NCBI GenBank assembly: GCA_004555725.1
Contig: SFHC01000003.1
Coordinates: forward strand, 1-64,000
Length of the DNA: 64,000 bases
Direction: 5' to 3'
Source of the DNA: [Eubacterium] saphenum
GTDB taxonomy: Bacteria; Bacillota; Clostridia; Peptostreptococcales; Anaerovoracaceae
The notes under the pieces were generated by a model, which was not told the DNA's origin, did not search any database, and saw only the letters and a list, made by a program, of their open reading frames with translations. Numbering within the stretch: position 1 is the first letter of the stretch; each line of letters begins with the position of its first letter. Of the stretch, positions 44,053-52,222 are shown in pieces. A program made the translations under genes and the position numbers.

Positions 44053-45623
44053 AATATCAGTATCGCATGCATGAAATACGGCTTGGTCTGAATGAATCAA
44101 AGAACAGGCTGCCGGAAAAAATCCGGAAAAAACTGGGGCGCGCGGGACGAGGTACAAGTATCTCTGATCTTCAGATTCGGAGAGAATCGATCGATGCCCG
44201 CCATAAAGACGATATCAGATTGGTCTACACGGTTGATTTTACTTCAGACCGGGAGCTGAAACTGCAGAAGGCGCCGGATCTGGCCTATCACCGTGCTGTT
44301 TCCGGTACACAGCCCCTGGCACACCGGCCGGTAATTGTCGGTATGGGGCCGTGCGGAATGTTTGCCGCTCTGGTGCTTGCGCAGCAGGGTTACTGTCCGC
44401 TGGTCATCGAGCGCGGCGCTCCGGTGGAAGAGCGGATAAGGGATGTGCAGAAATTCTGGAAAGAGCATATTCTGGATCCGGAATCGAATGTTCAGTTCGG
44501 TGAGGGAGGAGCAGGCACATTTTCGGACGGCAAGCTCACGACCGGGATCAAAGATCCGCGCATTCATTTCATGCTGGAAGAATTTGTTCAGGCCGGAGCG
44601 GACCCGGAGATCCTCTATGCACATATGCCGCATATCGGGACGGATGTCCTCAGAGTCTGCGTCAGAAATATCCGGAAACAGATTCAGTCGCTCGGAGGAG
44701 AAGTCCGCTTTCATACCAAGATGGAAAAGCTGGTTCTGAAGGCTTCGGATAAAGGCTGCAGCGTTGCCGGACTGGTGGTTTCTGAAAACGGAAAAGAATC
44801 CGTGATTGATGCAGATCAGGTTGTGCTTGCGCTCGGTCACAGCGCGAGGGATACGTTCCGCTCTCTTCATCAGCAGAACATTCCAATGGAGCAGAAGGCG
44901 TTTTCCATCGGTGTCCGGATCGAACATCCTCAGGATGTGATTGACCGCGCGCAGTACGGAGACACGGGGGAAAATCTCGGACTTCCTCCTGCCGTATATA
45001 AACTGAACTGGAAAGCGGAGAATGGACGCGGGGTCTACACGTTTTGTATGTGCCCGGGCGGTGAAGTGATCACGGCTTCGTCGCAGAAAGGCGGAGTGGT
45101 TACAAACGGCATGAGCCGGCACGGCCGGGACAGCGGAACAGCGAACAGTGCGCTTCTTGTGGACGTGCGAACATCAGATTTTCCTGATTCTGAAGATCCT
45201 CTCTCCGGTGTTGACTTTCAGGAAAAGTACGAGCGCCTGGCCTTCAGAAACGGCGGAGGCGATTACACAGCGCCAAAGACGACATGGGCTGAATTCCGAG
45301 ATCAGAGCGCGTCCGCAGAACCGGTTATCCAGTCCCTTCCGGAGTTTGCTTCCGCGTCGATTCGGGAGGCTGTTCCTCATTTTGGACGTAAATTGAAAGG
45401 ATTTGACGCGGATGACGCGGTGATGACGGCGGTGGAATCCAGAAGTTCATCTCCGGTGCGGATATTAAGGGACAGAGAGCAACAGTGCGTTTCTGTCCGC
45501 GGTCTGTATCCGGGCGGTGAAGGAGCCGGCTATGCGGGAGGCATTACGAGTTCAGCATGTGACGGAATCAAAATTGCTGAACAGATAATTACGTCTTTTT
45601 CCCCATGTAAGGAAAATTCATAA
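44049..45623 (+). CDS. Uncharacterised FAD-dependent dehydrogenase (COG2509 type)
   Basis: From the GTG at 44049 (overlapping the previous TGA) the protein has 524 residues. A small N-terminal domain (about 1-80) precedes the FAD-binding domain with VIVGMGPCGMFAALVLAQQG, and QFGEGGAGTFSDGKLTTGIK and LGHSARDTF are hallmarks of this family. The C terminus has PGGEGAGYAGGITSSACDG. An in-frame ATG at 43926 lies inside the preceding gene and has no site. The reaction is unknown; it is last in a three-flavoprotein run after pfkA. Confidence 0.85.
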   Translation: MKYQYRMHEIRLGLNESKNRLPEKIRKKLGRAGRGTSISDLQIRRESIDARHKDDIRLVYTVDFTSDRELKLQKAPDLAYHRAVSGTQPLAHRPVIVGMGPCGMFAALVLAQQGYCPLVIERGAPVEERIRDVQKFWKEHILDPESNVQFGEGGAGTFSDGKLTTGIKDPRIHFMLEEFVQAGADPEILYAHMPHIGTDVLRVCVRNIRKQIQSLGGEVRFHTKMEKLVLKASDKGCSVAGLVVSENGKESVIDADQVVLALGHSARDTFRSLHQQNIPMEQKAFSIGVRIEHPQDVIDRAQYGDTGENLGLPPAVYKLNWKAENGRGVYTFCMCPGGEVITASSQKGGVVTNGMSRHGRDSGTANSALLVDVRTSDFPDSEDPLSGVDFQEKYERLAFRNGGGDYTAPKTTWAEFRDQSASAEPVIQSLPEFASASIREAVPHFGRKLKGFDADDAVMTAVESRSSSPVRILRDREQQCVSVRGLYPGGEGAGYAGGITSSACDGIKIAEQIITSFSPCKENS

Positions 45624-45730
45624 ATCGGATGCATTTCTGTTCGAAATGGGATAAGATAGAGGAATAACATTCTGCCGGAAAACGGCAGAAAAAATCAGAC
45701 TGTGCGTACGCTGCAGAAAGAGAGGGACGA

Positions 45731-46780
45731 ATGCACAAGAGAGAAGATGAAATGGAATTTACTCCGAATGAACGGATTGAGGAAGCAGTAAAAGGCTTCC
45801 AGATGGGACAGACAGAGGACAGCACTCAGCAGTTGACGGAAGCGATTCTGACGAGCGCGGTAAACAGTGAGGAACTCCTGGCTCCGGCAGTTCCTGCAGG
45901 AGCAGACGGTAAACCGCTGGATCTTGACTATATGACGGATGATCAAATTCAGGAATTTCTGGAGAGCGAAGAGATCAGTTTTGCCATTCATGCCGTTACG
46001 GATGAAGACGGCCATGACTGGCTCCCGGTATTCACCAGTCCGGACGCTGTGATGCAGGGAGAAGTTGTAGATGTCATGGCGCATCAGATCGAAACACTGA
46101 TGGCGATGGCTCTGGACACAGATATGGCGGGAATCGTCATCAATCCGTGGAGCGATGCGCTGAACGTTCCGGCGGATACACTGAAGGTTCTGCTGGACAG
46201 CATCCAGGCGATTCATGAGAATGTCGATGAGGAACTCCAGGGTGACATCAACCTGATCGAGGGCGATATCGTCAACATGGACTGTGACGCAATCGTCAAC
46301 GCAGCCAATAACACGCTGATGGGCGGAAGCGGCGTAGATGGAGCGATTCATCAGGCGGCCGGTCCGGAACTGAATGACGCGTGCCGCGAACTGCACGGAT
46401 GCAGAACCGGAGAGGCCAAGATCACAGAAGGATTCCAGCTCCCTGCCGACTATATCATTCATACTGTCGGACCGATTTACGACGGGTCCGATCAGTGCGC
46501 GGATGATCTGGCGGACTGTTACTGGAACTGCCTGAATCTGGCGATCGACTACGATATTCACTCCATTGCGTTTCCGGCTATTTCAACCGGCGTATTCGGA
46601 TATCCGATGAAAGACGCTGCAGAGATTGCTGTCGATACTGTTCTGACATGGCTGGATTCTTACGCAGGAGATTATGATATGCAGGTGACCTTCTGTGTTC
46701 ACGATGATACGGCCTATCAGATTTATACAGAAATTCTGGACCGTGAACTGGCTGATGAACCGGAGGATCCGCAGAATTAG
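45731..46780 (+). CDS. SseB-like domain fused to a macro domain
   Basis: The 349-residue protein has an N-terminal SseB-type domain (about 60-165, with WLPVFTSPDAV and GIVINPWSDALN) and a C-terminal macro domain (about 170-345) with EGDIVNMDCDAIVNAANNTL, GGSGVDGAIH and AISTGVFGYPMKDA, the ADP-ribose-binding loops of the MacroD/O-acetyl-ADP-ribose deacetylase type. Catalytic-type Asn and Asp are present, so hydrolysis of ADP-ribose esters is plausible. The fusion partner's role is unknown. AGAGGG precedes the ATG; a second Met follows at residue 11. It is a single-gene unit. Confidence 0.82.
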   Translation: MHKREDEMEFTPNERIEEAVKGFQMGQTEDSTQQLTEAILTSAVNSEELLAPAVPAGADGKPLDLDYMTDDQIQEFLESEEISFAIHAVTDEDGHDWLPVFTSPDAVMQGEVVDVMAHQIETLMAMALDTDMAGIVINPWSDALNVPADTLKVLLDSIQAIHENVDEELQGDINLIEGDIVNMDCDAIVNAANNTLMGGSGVDGAIHQAAGPELNDACRELHGCRTGEAKITEGFQLPADYIIHTVGPIYDGSDQCADDLADCYWNCLNLAIDYDIHSIAFPAISTGVFGYPMKDAAEIAVDTVLTWLDSYAGDYDMQVTFCVHDDTAYQIYTEILDRELADEPEDPQN

Positions 46781-46845
46781 ACTGTGTCGGGGTGCAGAAT
46801 CAGTTTTTGCATTCTGAAACATCGAAAAAGACCGCAGATGTAATG

Positions 46846-46883
46846 CCGGCCGAGAAAGAATATTTCTTCTCAGCCGGTTTTTT
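46846..46883 (+). terminator. Terminator after the SseB-macro gene
   Basis: CCGGC (46846-46850) pairs with GCCGG (46873-46877), with an inner GAGAA/TTCTC stem, and six Ts follow. Confidence 0.7.
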
Positions 46884-47002
46884 GCATTCGGATGCAGTTC
46901 GCAGGTTCCGAAGAGAACGCGGATGATTGGACAAATCCGCCGTACTGTTTATGTTCATCATGTTCGAGGATTGATAAAATATCGTTATACTGAGGTGAAA
47001 AT

Positions 47003-47995
47003 ATGGATTTGATAAGAATGCCAAAGGCAGAACAAAGCAAGCATACAGTTACAGTAGGGATTCCACGTTCTCTTCTTTATTTTCGTTATGGGGTTCTCTG
47101 GCAGCGTTTTTTTCAGGAACTGGGAATTCAGACGGTTGTCAGCGCACCGACCAACCTGGAGATCATGAACACCGGCGCCCGTTTTGCGTCATCAGAAATG
47201 TGCCTGGCCATGAAAATCTACATGGGTCATGTGGATGCGCTCCGCGGAAAGTGTGATTACGTTCTTGTTCCAAGGATCAGAGACTTCGGGATACGCAGAG
47301 TGATGTGCGCCAATTTTGAGGCGCTTCCGGATGTTGTTTCCAATATTTTCTATGAAGCGCCGTTTAAAGTACTCTCCTATGACATAGACTCATCCAAGAA
47401 AAAGGATGAACAGCGAGCGATGGTTGAGATGGCTGTGTCCATCGGCTTCTCACACGGACGCGCGCTGAAGGCATATAAACAGGCGAGAAAAGCGCAGAAT
47501 GACGCGACAGCCAGAAAGGTGAAGCAGAATGAGGCGCTCTATCGTCAAAACGGGCTGAAGCTTGCGCTCGCGGCGCACAGCTATATTCTGGATGATGAAT
47601 ACATCGGAAAGCCAATTATCAAGTATCTGGAAGAAAACGGAGTCACAGTCATCCGTGCGGATCTGACAGACCGGAAACAGGCGATGAAGGTATCGGAAAA
47701 AGTCTCACCGACATTGAAATGGGAACTGTCCAGAGAAATCGTCGGTTCCCTTGCGATGCACCATGAAGAAATTGATGGTGCGATCCTTTTGTCGGTCTAT
47801 CCATGTGCGCTGGACTCTATGGTAGACGATATGCTGATCCGGAAAAACCGAATGGCGCATATTCCGGTGCTGCAGATGACGCTGGATGCCCAGACAGGAA
47901 CGGCCGGAGTAGAAACACGGCTGGAAAGTTTTATTGACATACTGAAGATGAGAAAAGAGGTGGAGACAGGAAATGGCAGAGAAAACGAGGCGTAA
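47003..47995 (+). CDS. 2-hydroxyacyl-CoA dehydratase-like protein, subunit 1
   Basis: The 330-residue protein resembles the acyl-CoA dehydratase activase-related (DUF2229/COG3580) group, a relative of HgdB/BcrC-type subunits. It has GIPRSLLYFRYGVLWQRFF near the N terminus and Cys in SSEMCLAMKIYMGH, GKCDYVLVPR and VMCANFEALP that could hold an Fe-S cluster. No membrane segment is seen. GAGGTGAAAAT precedes the ATG and the 3' end overlaps the next gene by 23 bases. The substrate is unknown; the trio is often one large fused protein elsewhere. Confidence 0.75.
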   Translation: MDLIRMPKAEQSKHTVTVGIPRSLLYFRYGVLWQRFFQELGIQTVVSAPTNLEIMNTGARFASSEMCLAMKIYMGHVDALRGKCDYVLVPRIRDFGIRRVMCANFEALPDVVSNIFYEAPFKVLSYDIDSSKKKDEQRAMVEMAVSIGFSHGRALKAYKQARKAQNDATARKVKQNEALYRQNGLKLALAAHSYILDDEYIGKPIIKYLEENGVTVIRADLTDRKQAMKVSEKVSPTLKWELSREIVGSLAMHHEEIDGAILLSVYPCALDSMVDDMLIRKNRMAHIPVLQMTLDAQTGTAGVETRLESFIDILKMRKEVETGNGRENEA

Positions 47996-49052
47996 GATCG
48001 CATTTCCAATGGTCGCCCGCTATAACGAAGTTGTCCGGTATTTTGTTGAAGAGGGACTGCACCAGACCTATATCATGCAGCCTAAAATGACGAGAAGAAC
48101 TCTGAAACTCGGGGTAAAATACGCTCCGGACATGGTGTGCACGCCGTTTAAGACGATTCTGGGCAGTATGATTGAGGCTCTGGAAGCCGGCGCGGATACG
48201 CTGATCATGGTATTCGGCTACTGCCGCCTCGGATATTATGGAGAGCTTGCAGAAACGATACTCCGCGACCTGGGGTATGAGTTTGACTACCTTAACCTGG
48301 CAGAATACACGACCGGAAAACGCAAGGATTACCTGAAGGCCATCAAGAAGCTGAATCCGAAGGCCAAGGCCGTTGTTATGGGAAAGGCCGGGCTGGATGC
48401 GCTGAAGATGATGGAAGACATTGATGCCGTAGAAGATATTTACTATCAGAACTGCGGGTTTGAGACGACAAAGGGTGAATACCGCAAGGCGCTGAACCAG
48501 TTTATGAAAGATATGGGTGCAGCAAAAAACCGGAGTGAAATCGATGCCGGATATGACCGCTGCATGGAAGCATTCCGGTCGATTCCGATCGATAAAGGAG
48601 AATTTCCGCTCCGCGTCGGTGTCCTCGGAGAATATTTTACGGTTATGGATGAGTTTTCCAACATAGACCTGGAACAGTCCATCGCAGATCTCGGCGTCGA
48701 GGTGCACCGCTGGATGAATGTCACCCACAGAAATGTTCATTATCCGGGCGAAAAAAATCTGCACCCGAGGATTCAGGAATACTGTGCGTATGAAATGGGG
48801 CCGACGTCAACCGCAAATATCTGGTACGCAAAGGAATGCGCGGAAAAAGGGTTTGACGGACTGGTGCATGTAAAGAGCGCAGGATGCACTCCGGAGATTG
48901 ACATTATGCCGGTTCTGCAGAGAATCGGGGCTGATTTTAAAATTCCGATTCTGTATCTGACCTATGATTCGCAGGACGGAGATGCCGGACTGCAGACCAG
49001 AATTGAAGCGTTCTACGACATGATTGAAATGAGAAAGAAGGTAATCCGCTGA
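47973..49052 (+). CDS. 2-hydroxyacyl-CoA dehydratase-like protein, subunit 2
   Basis: The 359-residue protein belongs to the same superfamily (COG3581-like), opening MAEKTRRKIAFPMVARYN. Possible cluster-binding Cys are in PDMVCTPFKTILG, FGYCRLGYYGE, YYQNCGFET and SAGCTPEIDIMP. It also contains QEYCAYEMGPTSTANIWYAKECAEKG. It overlaps both neighbours (23 bases upstream; one base downstream, TGATG). The overlap and shared fold suggest a heterodimer with subunit 1 that is driven by the downstream ATPase. Confidence 0.75.
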   Translation: MAEKTRRKIAFPMVARYNEVVRYFVEEGLHQTYIMQPKMTRRTLKLGVKYAPDMVCTPFKTILGSMIEALEAGADTLIMVFGYCRLGYYGELAETILRDLGYEFDYLNLAEYTTGKRKDYLKAIKKLNPKAKAVVMGKAGLDALKMMEDIDAVEDIYYQNCGFETTKGEYRKALNQFMKDMGAAKNRSEIDAGYDRCMEAFRSIPIDKGEFPLRVGVLGEYFTVMDEFSNIDLEQSIADLGVEVHRWMNVTHRNVHYPGEKNLHPRIQEYCAYEMGPTSTANIWYAKECAEKGFDGLVHVKSAGCTPEIDIMPVLQRIGADFKIPILYLTYDSQDGDAGLQTRIEAFYDMIEMRKKVIR

Positions 49053-50032
49053 TGGAAGACGTATATATGGGCATAGACGTGGGTTCAATTTCCACCAAAG
49101 GCGTTATTATTACAAAGGATAACAAGATCCTGTCCAGTGAGTATATCTGGACAGAAGGAAATCCGATCGGAGCGGTGAAGAAACTGGTGCGGCTCCTGGA
49201 AGAGCAGTTTGACAAGGATAATTACCGGATCGTTGCGACTGGAACTACAGGCAGCGCCAGAAAGCTGGTCGGAACTGTTCTGGGAGCGACGGTGGTAAAG
49301 AATGAGATCACAGCGCATGCGGTCGGCACCACCACATTCCATCCGGATGTCCGCACGATTCTGGAAATCGGCGGTCAGGATTCCAAGATTATTCTGGTGG
49401 AGAACGGAGTCGCGATTGATTATGCGATGAACACTCTGTGCGCAGCCGGAACAGGCGCATTCCTGTCCAGCCAGTCTGCGCGTCTCGGCATTCCTGTTGA
49501 GGACATGGGAGATATCGCGCTGAAATCTGAGCATCCGACACAGATCGCTGCACGCTGCACCGTATTTGCGGAATCCGACCTGGTACATAAAATTCAGGTC
49601 GGACATACCAAGGAAGACATTGTCGCCGGCCTCTGCCAGGCAGTTGTCGGAAACTATCTGAACAACGTCGGCAAAGGAAAGAAAATCCAGTCGCCAGTGG
49701 TATTCCAGGGCGGTGTGTCTAAGAACATCGGCGTAGTGAAAGCCTTTGAAAAACAGTTGGGATGTCCGGTTATCGTCGATCCGGACGGCCATTTGATGGG
49801 CGCAATCGGAGCAGCAATTCTCGCACGCCGCAATAAGAAACGTGCAGTTTTTGACTTCAATATGGAAGATATGGAGTTTGTGACCAGAGAGATCAACTGC
49901 GGCGGATGCCCGAACAACTGTGAAATCATCTGTGTCTACAGGGACGGCGAGATGATTGACAGCTGGGGAAATCGCTGTGAGAGAGGAGACGTGGCAGCTA
50001 GGAAGGCCGCCAAACTGGCAGAGGCGGAATAG
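49052..50032 (+). CDS. BadF/BcrA/HgdC-type ATPase activator of a dehydratase
   Basis: The 326-residue protein has the ASKHA ATPase fold of 2-hydroxyacyl-CoA dehydratase activators: GIDVGSISTKGVII at the N terminus, IGGQDSKII, and the two single-Cys motifs NTLCAAGTGAFL (near residue 130) and ARCTVFAESDL (near 170) that hold a cluster at the dimer interface in HgdC. An added Cys-rich C terminus (NCGGCPNNCEIICV and NRCERGD, about 285-315) is not part of the minimal HgdC and may carry another cluster. It would inject an electron into the two upstream proteins with ATP hydrolysis. Confidence 0.85.
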   Translation: MEDVYMGIDVGSISTKGVIITKDNKILSSEYIWTEGNPIGAVKKLVRLLEEQFDKDNYRIVATGTTGSARKLVGTVLGATVVKNEITAHAVGTTTFHPDVRTILEIGGQDSKIILVENGVAIDYAMNTLCAAGTGAFLSSQSARLGIPVEDMGDIALKSEHPTQIAARCTVFAESDLVHKIQVGHTKEDIVAGLCQAVVGNYLNNVGKGKKIQSPVVFQGGVSKNIGVVKAFEKQLGCPVIVDPDGHLMGAIGAAILARRNKKRAVFDFNMEDMEFVTREINCGGCPNNCEIICVYRDGEMIDSWGNRCERGDVAARKAAKLAEAE

Positions 50033-50154
50033 GAATAAGTTATTTCCGGATTTTTTGATAGAAATATGAGTTGGGCAACTAGTTGTCTGTTTCGTTCATA
50101 AAATTTTGCGGGCAATCTGAGACTGCCTCTTCAAATCAGATGATTCAGTGATGG

Positions 50155-50188
50155 ACTGCGTTCTGTTTCGGCAAAACGCAGTTTTATT
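50155..50188 (+). terminator. Terminator after the activator gene
   Basis: ACTGCGTT (50155-50162) pairs with AACGCAGT (50175-50182), followed by TTTATT. Confidence 0.65.
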
Positions 50189-50396
50189 GTATGTGTGCCA
50201 AATGTCCTGTGTTACCCCTGCAGACGCCTGTTCCACGCCATTACGGTGGATGGAGAACAGTTGATCTGGATGAGCAATCTTACGAAGAGAGCAGCTGGGA
50301 AATGTAGTCTATGAAGATTAATGAAGAAGATAGGAATCTTCTCTGTCCTTGGTTATTTCAATAGGATACGATACACTGTTTTCAGGTCATAGGAAG

Positions 50397-50432
50397 AGGC
50401 CTTTCATGAACCGCACATATCATGAAAGGCCT
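50397..50432 (-). terminator. Perfect 13-bp dyad, probable gpmI terminator
   Basis: AGGCCTTTCATGA (50397-50409) and TCATGAAAGGCCT (50420-50432) are perfect inverted repeats around a 10-base loop. On the minus strand the following CTTCCT is only partly T-rich. Confidence 0.55.
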
Positions 50433-50489
50433 TCTAAATCAGAAGTTACAAAGTTTGTTTCATATATTTCTCCAATATTTGATCCTTCT

Positions 50490-52028
50490 TTACTCCTCCA
50501 CCAGCACGTCTCCGGTCATTTCTTCCGGAATCGGAAGATCCATCAGTTTCAGCAGCGTCGGTGCGATGTCGGCAAGTTTTCCGCCGTCTTTCAGGCGCTT
50601 CGGGTGGTTGGCGATGTGAACCAGCGGAACCGGATTCAGGGAATGGGAAGTGACGGCGTATCCGTTTTCATCCTGCATGACGTCAGCGTTTCCGTGGTCT
50701 GCGGTGAGCAGGATCTGTCCGTCTTTTTCAAGGACGGCATCGACGATCTGAGGCACGCAGCGCTCCAGGGTTTCGATGGCTTTTACCGCGGCGCCGAGGT
50801 CGCCGGTGTGGCCGACCATGTCCGCATTCGCGAAGTTCAGAATGATGACATCGTAATAATCTCTGCCGATCTCTCGCAGAACGCGTTCTGTGATTTCCGG
50901 CGCGCTCATTTCCGGCTGCATGTCGTAGGTCGCGACCTTAGGTGAAGGAATCAGAACGCGGTCTTCACCCTGGTTTGGTTCTTCTACTCCTCCGTTAAAG
51001 AAGAAGGTGACGTGTGCGTATTTTTCTGTCTCAGCGATGCGGAGCTGCTTCAATCCGAGACGGGAAATATACTCTCCAAGAGTGTTGGCATAGTGTTCCG
51101 GCGGGAACGCAGTCTGTACGTTCGGCATGCTTGCGTCATACTGGGTCATGCAGACATAGCAGAGGTCGGAAAGTGTCTTCTCTCTCTGGAATCCGGAAAA
51201 GTCAGGATCTACAAAGCAGCGGGTAATCTGGCGCGCACGGTCTGGACGGAAATTGAACATGATCACGCTGTCTCCGTCAGAGACTGCTGTCGGATTCCCG
51301 TCTTTGTCCGGAATGACTGTAGGCACGACAAATTCATCGTTCTCTTCATTATCGTAGGCCATATGGATGGCTTCCTCATAAGAGCCTGCCTGGCGTCCCT
51401 TTCCGAGTGTCATGGCGTCATAGGCAAGCTGTTCTCTCTCCCAGCGGGTGTCACGGTCCATGGCATAGTAGCGTCCTGCGATTGTGGCAATGCGGCCGGT
51501 TCCCAGTTTATTCATTTTTTCAGACAGCTGCTCCAGATACGTTTCCGCGCAGCGCGGCGGAACGTCCCGTCCGTCCAGGAAGCAGTGAACTGCAACTGAA
51601 GAGATCCCTTCTTTTTCTGCCATGTCCAGAAGCGCAAAGAGATGGTCGATGTGGCTGTGGACGCCGCCGTCAGAAAGCAGTCCGCATAAGTGCAGCGTGG
51701 ATTGGTTCTGTTTTACGTGTTCCATCGCGTTTTTCAGAGCAGAATTGGTGAAAAAAGATCCGTCTGCAATCGCTTTGGTGATCAGGCTGAGATCCTGATA
51801 GACGATTCGTCCGCCGCCGATATTTAAATGACCGACTTCTGAATTACCCATTTGTCCGTCCGGAAGTCCGACCGGTTCGCCGGAGGCGGCAAGACTGGTG
51901 TGCGGGTACATGGCCATGATGCGGTCAAGCTGCGGCGTGTATGCCTGCGCAATCGCGTTGCCCATGGTGCGCGGGTTCAGCCCGTATCCGTCCATGATCA
52001 GAATCATATTCGGCTTTTTGTTGTTCAT
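50490..52028 (-). CDS. gpmI: 2,3-bisphosphoglycerate-independent phosphoglycerate mutase
   Basis: The 512-residue enzyme interconverts 3- and 2-phosphoglycerate using two metal ions (usually Mn) and a phosphoserine intermediate. The metal-binding N terminus is MILIMDGYGLNPRT, the catalytic Ser is in MGNSEVGHLNIGGGR near residue 62, FLDGRDVPP and AGRYYAMDRDTRWERE follow, and LLTADHGNAD binds metal near the C terminus. The ATG at 52028 follows AAAGGAGAAGAAG; the longer in-frame start at 52073 is not needed. It is divergent from addA. Confidence 0.95.
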   Translation of the reverse strand: MNNKKPNMILIMDGYGLNPRTMGNAIAQAYTPQLDRIMAMYPHTSLAASGEPVGLPDGQMGNSEVGHLNIGGGRIVYQDLSLITKAIADGSFFTNSALKNAMEHVKQNQSTLHLCGLLSDGGVHSHIDHLFALLDMAEKEGISSVAVHCFLDGRDVPPRCAETYLEQLSEKMNKLGTGRIATIAGRYYAMDRDTRWEREQLAYDAMTLGKGRQAGSYEEAIHMAYDNEENDEFVVPTVIPDKDGNPTAVSDGDSVIMFNFRPDRARQITRCFVDPDFSGFQREKTLSDLCYVCMTQYDASMPNVQTAFPPEHYANTLGEYISRLGLKQLRIAETEKYAHVTFFFNGGVEEPNQGEDRVLIPSPKVATYDMQPEMSAPEITERVLREIGRDYYDVIILNFANADMVGHTGDLGAAVKAIETLERCVPQIVDAVLEKDGQILLTADHGNADVMQDENGYAVTSHSLNPVPLVHIANHPKRLKDGGKLADIAPTLLKLMDLPIPEEMTGDVLVEE

Positions 52029-52222
52029 GATCTTCTTCTCCTTTATTTCTCTATAAACAGGTCTGTATTGCAACCGGATGTTCCGGGTGATTCGGCAGAT
52101 CGTGCCGCCTTGCTTTGTTTCTTTTGTCTATCAATCATGATACCACAAGTCGGGCAGAATACATCAAAGTTTGGTATACTAGAAGCAGAAAGTTATGGTC
52201 GGGTAATAGAAAAGAGGAATTC

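Larger units (their letters stand above)
50033..50489. other. Intergenic region between convergent genes
   Basis: About 460 bases with no supported gene. It holds a terminator for the dehydratase-like operon (50155-50188) and a long perfect dyad (50397-50432) that suits the end of gpmI. Bases 50190-50390 contain no feature I recognise. Confidence 0.5.
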
